Source of the DNA: Lichenicola cladoniae
GTDB lineage: Bacteria > Pseudomonadota > Alphaproteobacteria > Acetobacterales > Acetobacteraceae
DNA: 64,000 nt
Assembly: GCF_013201075.1 (NCBI RefSeq)
Contig: NZ_CP053710.1
Span: forward strand, 62,001-126,000
Direction of reading: 5' to 3'
Below, piece after piece: positions 62,943 through 64,000 of the stretch (position 1 is the first letter of the stretch; the number at the start of each line of letters is the position of its first letter). The position numbers were made by a program, and so were the translations under genes. The notes under the pieces are model-generated. The model was not told the DNA's origin, searched no databases, and saw only the letters and a list, made by a program, of their open reading frames with translations.

Positions 62943-63314
62943 TCATGCACTGGCCTGCAGATTTTCCATCGTCGCCGCTGGGCGCATGGCAATTTCTGTC
63001 CAGTCCAACCCGGCGAACAGCATGCTGAGCTGACCCGTGCTCAAGGTGATGGATCCGTCGCGAACCGGAGGCCAGGTGAAGTTCTTGGCCTCGAGGCGCT
63101 TGGTCACCAGACACAGGCCCGAGCCATCCCAGATCAGCAGCTTGATCCGGTCCGCACGCTTGGCCCGGAACACGAAAATATCGCCCGCAAACGCATCCAT
63201 TGCCAGCGCCTGGGTCACCAGCACCGCCAGGCCGTCCATGCCCTTGCGGAAATCTACCGGTTTGGCAGCAACCACGATCCGCAACCCCGGACGGGTTGGA
63301 ATGCCCAGGATCAA
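62943..63314 (-). CDS. tnpB: IS66 accessory protein TnpB
   Basis: 123 residues. KPVDFRKGMDGLAVLVTQAL, IFVFRAKRADRIKLLIWDGS and GLCLVTKRLEAKNFTWP are the family signature. TTG start overlapping the tnpA stop. Required with TnpA for IS66 transposition. Confidence 0.96.
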   Translation of the reverse strand: MILGIPTRPGLRIVVAAKPVDFRKGMDGLAVLVTQALAMDAFAGDIFVFRAKRADRIKLLIWDGSGLCLVTKRLEAKNFTWPPVRDGSITLSTGQLSMLFAGLDWTEIAMRPAATMENLQASA

Positions 63315-63778
63315 CGGATCTGGCCGATGATGGTCAGGACCTGGCGTAACGCCTCGAAATCAACGGCGCCGCGGACCCGCACACGTGCTCGACCGATCTC
63401 GACCTCGATCCATCCTGGCGGATCGGACGGCGCCGAGGCCGCCGACCTGGTCGCTGATACAGGCGATACAGGTGCTGCGGGGTCGTCGCAGCGAACAGGA
63501 ACGAACGTCGTCCCAACCTGCCCAGGCGATTGGTGCATGGCTTGCCGCCGCCACGTCTGCAGCAATCCCCGGTTCAGATCGTGACGTCGTGCAACCTCCG
63601 AGACCTGCGCACCAGGCGTCAGGCTCTCCATCAGGATCTGGGCTTTCTCCGCCGCTGTCCAACGCCGACGGCGAACAGTGCCGGTGATGACCTCGATCCG
63701 ACGATAGACATCTCCCTGATGCCTGCTCTGATCACTGCCTTGATGCCTGTCACTATCCAACGAATTGCCCGCCCTCAT
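63311..63778 (-). CDS. tnpA: IS66 accessory protein TnpA
   Basis: 155 residues from an ATG 60 bp inside the terminal repeat. The Tnp_1-like helix-turn-helix (RRRRWTAAEKAQILMESLTP, VSEVARRHDLNRGLLQTWRR) is typical. The N-terminal 25 residues are variable in the family. Confidence 0.92.
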   Translation of the reverse strand: MRAGNSLDSDRHQGSDQSRHQGDVYRRIEVITGTVRRRRWTAAEKAQILMESLTPGAQVSEVARRHDLNRGLLQTWRRQAMHQSPGQVGTTFVPVRCDDPAAPVSPVSATRSAASAPSDPPGWIEVEIGRARVRVRGAVDFEALRQVLTIIGQIR

Positions 63779-63854
63779 GCCAGGACAGTGTCACTCATCT
63801 CAATGTCATACCGCGAGGTGGGGTCCTCGCATCGGTTACGCAACAGGAGTGGTT

Positions 63855-64000
63855 ATGCAGATCTCCGAGGTCACGGATCATTCGAATGCCCAGACCCGGC
63901 CGCAGGGCAAAGTGCGTCTTCCCCGTAAGCTCGGGACGATCCCGGTGACGGTACGGCTGGATCCACCCCGCTACGACCGGTTAAAACGGCTGGTGCTGCG
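63855..64000 (+). CDS. Ribbon-helix-helix-like protein, partial (runs off right edge)
   Basis: ATG at 63855 with AGGAG six bases before it. After a polar start (MQISEVTDHSNAQTRPQGKV) the segment IPVTVRLDPPRYDRLKRLVL looks like the beta-strand and first helix of a CopG/ParG-type ribbon-helix-helix DNA-binding domain. Such proteins occur in plasmid partition and toxin-antitoxin operons. The IS66 insertion ends 7 bp upstream, so its ribosome-binding site is retained but its promoter is displaced. Confidence 0.55.
   Translation, partial: MQISEVTDHSNAQTRPQGKVRLPRKLGTIPVTVRLDPPRYDRLKRLVL

Larger units (their letters stand above)
60716..63839 (-). mobile_element. IS66-family element, 3124 bp, target duplication GCAACAGG
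   Basis: Inverted ends GTAACCGCTGCGAG at 60716 and, on the complement, GTAACCGATGCGAG at 63839, as is typical of IS66. GCAACAGG is repeated exactly at both sides (60708-60715, 63840-63847), the family's 8-bp duplication. It encodes tnpA, tnpB, tnpC and a fourth gene of the UPF0149 family. All minus strand, coupled by short overlaps. Confidence 0.97.

Noticed and set aside
1-64000. CRISPR arrays, tRNA or rRNA genes, prophage structural genes
   Set aside because: Looked for regular short repeats, tRNA-like TTCGANTC blocks and capsid/terminase motifs; none found by eye.

Overview
The window reads as an accessory region of an alphaproteobacterium, either a large plasmid or a plasmid-like chromosomal island. 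Composition is moderately GC-rich. The IS families, the ProQ/FinO gene, the plasmid-style ScpA-like/recombinase operon and the DUF4331-TPR-HupE operon would suit Rhodospirillales/Acetobacteraceae, but this placement is a judgement from memory of such proteins and no 16S or core gene is present. No tRNA, rRNA or CRISPR array was seen.

Layout. 1-137 is the start of an MFS exporter running off the left edge. 224-3810 is an IS21-type element whose istA carries a nested IS3-type element (1021-2261, 3-bp target duplication). 3795-5000 holds a truncated gene and small hypotheticals. 5243-9122 is a tight DUF4331 / TPR / HupE-UreJ operon. 9307-10348 is a frameshifted IS5-type transposase. 10897-12993 holds mscL, an RlpA-like protein, a small ORF and a frameshifted SRAP (YedK/HMCES) gene. 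13269-14063 is an AT-richer sulfotransferase. 14258-19548 is a minus-strand operon of eight small, overlapping genes around a ProQ/FinO RNA chaperone; its third gene is split by another IS21-type element (16272-18919, 6-bp duplication).

A 2489-bp IS21-type element occurs twice in inverted orientation (19552-22040 and 34775-37263). The segment between carries a DJ-1/PfpI protein, a LysR regulator with a divergent SRPBCC gene, an EmrAB-type efflux pair, a flavodoxin-fold oxidoreductase, an aldehyde dehydrogenase and a MscS channel with a cyclic-nucleotide-binding domain. The second copy sits inside an IS30 transposase. Next come an SDR, a Na+/H+ antiporter split by an IS630 element, an MFS exporter, an IS5/IS427 element, a TetR regulator, pyruvate oxidase, two FixJ-like response regulators, two paralogous crotonases, Dps, two exported alpha/beta hydrolases, a PAS histidine kinase, OsmC, a ThuA/DJ-1-fold-like protein and a tautomerase. 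This reads as a stress, redox and envelope cargo.

58258-60682 is a three-gene ATGA-coupled operon: a tyrosine-recombinase-like protein without visible catalytic residues, an unknown protein, and an ScpA-like kleisin broken by one amber codon. An IS66 element with a UPF0149 passenger gene (60716-63839, 8-bp duplication) follows, inserted at the ribosome-binding site of a ribbon-helix-helix-like gene that leaves the window.

At least eight IS copies are present. For six of them the insertion can be undone on paper, restoring an intact reading frame or leaving a clean target duplication. The two strongest candidates for an undescribed system are the ProQ operon and the recombinase-like/unknown/ScpA-like operon.
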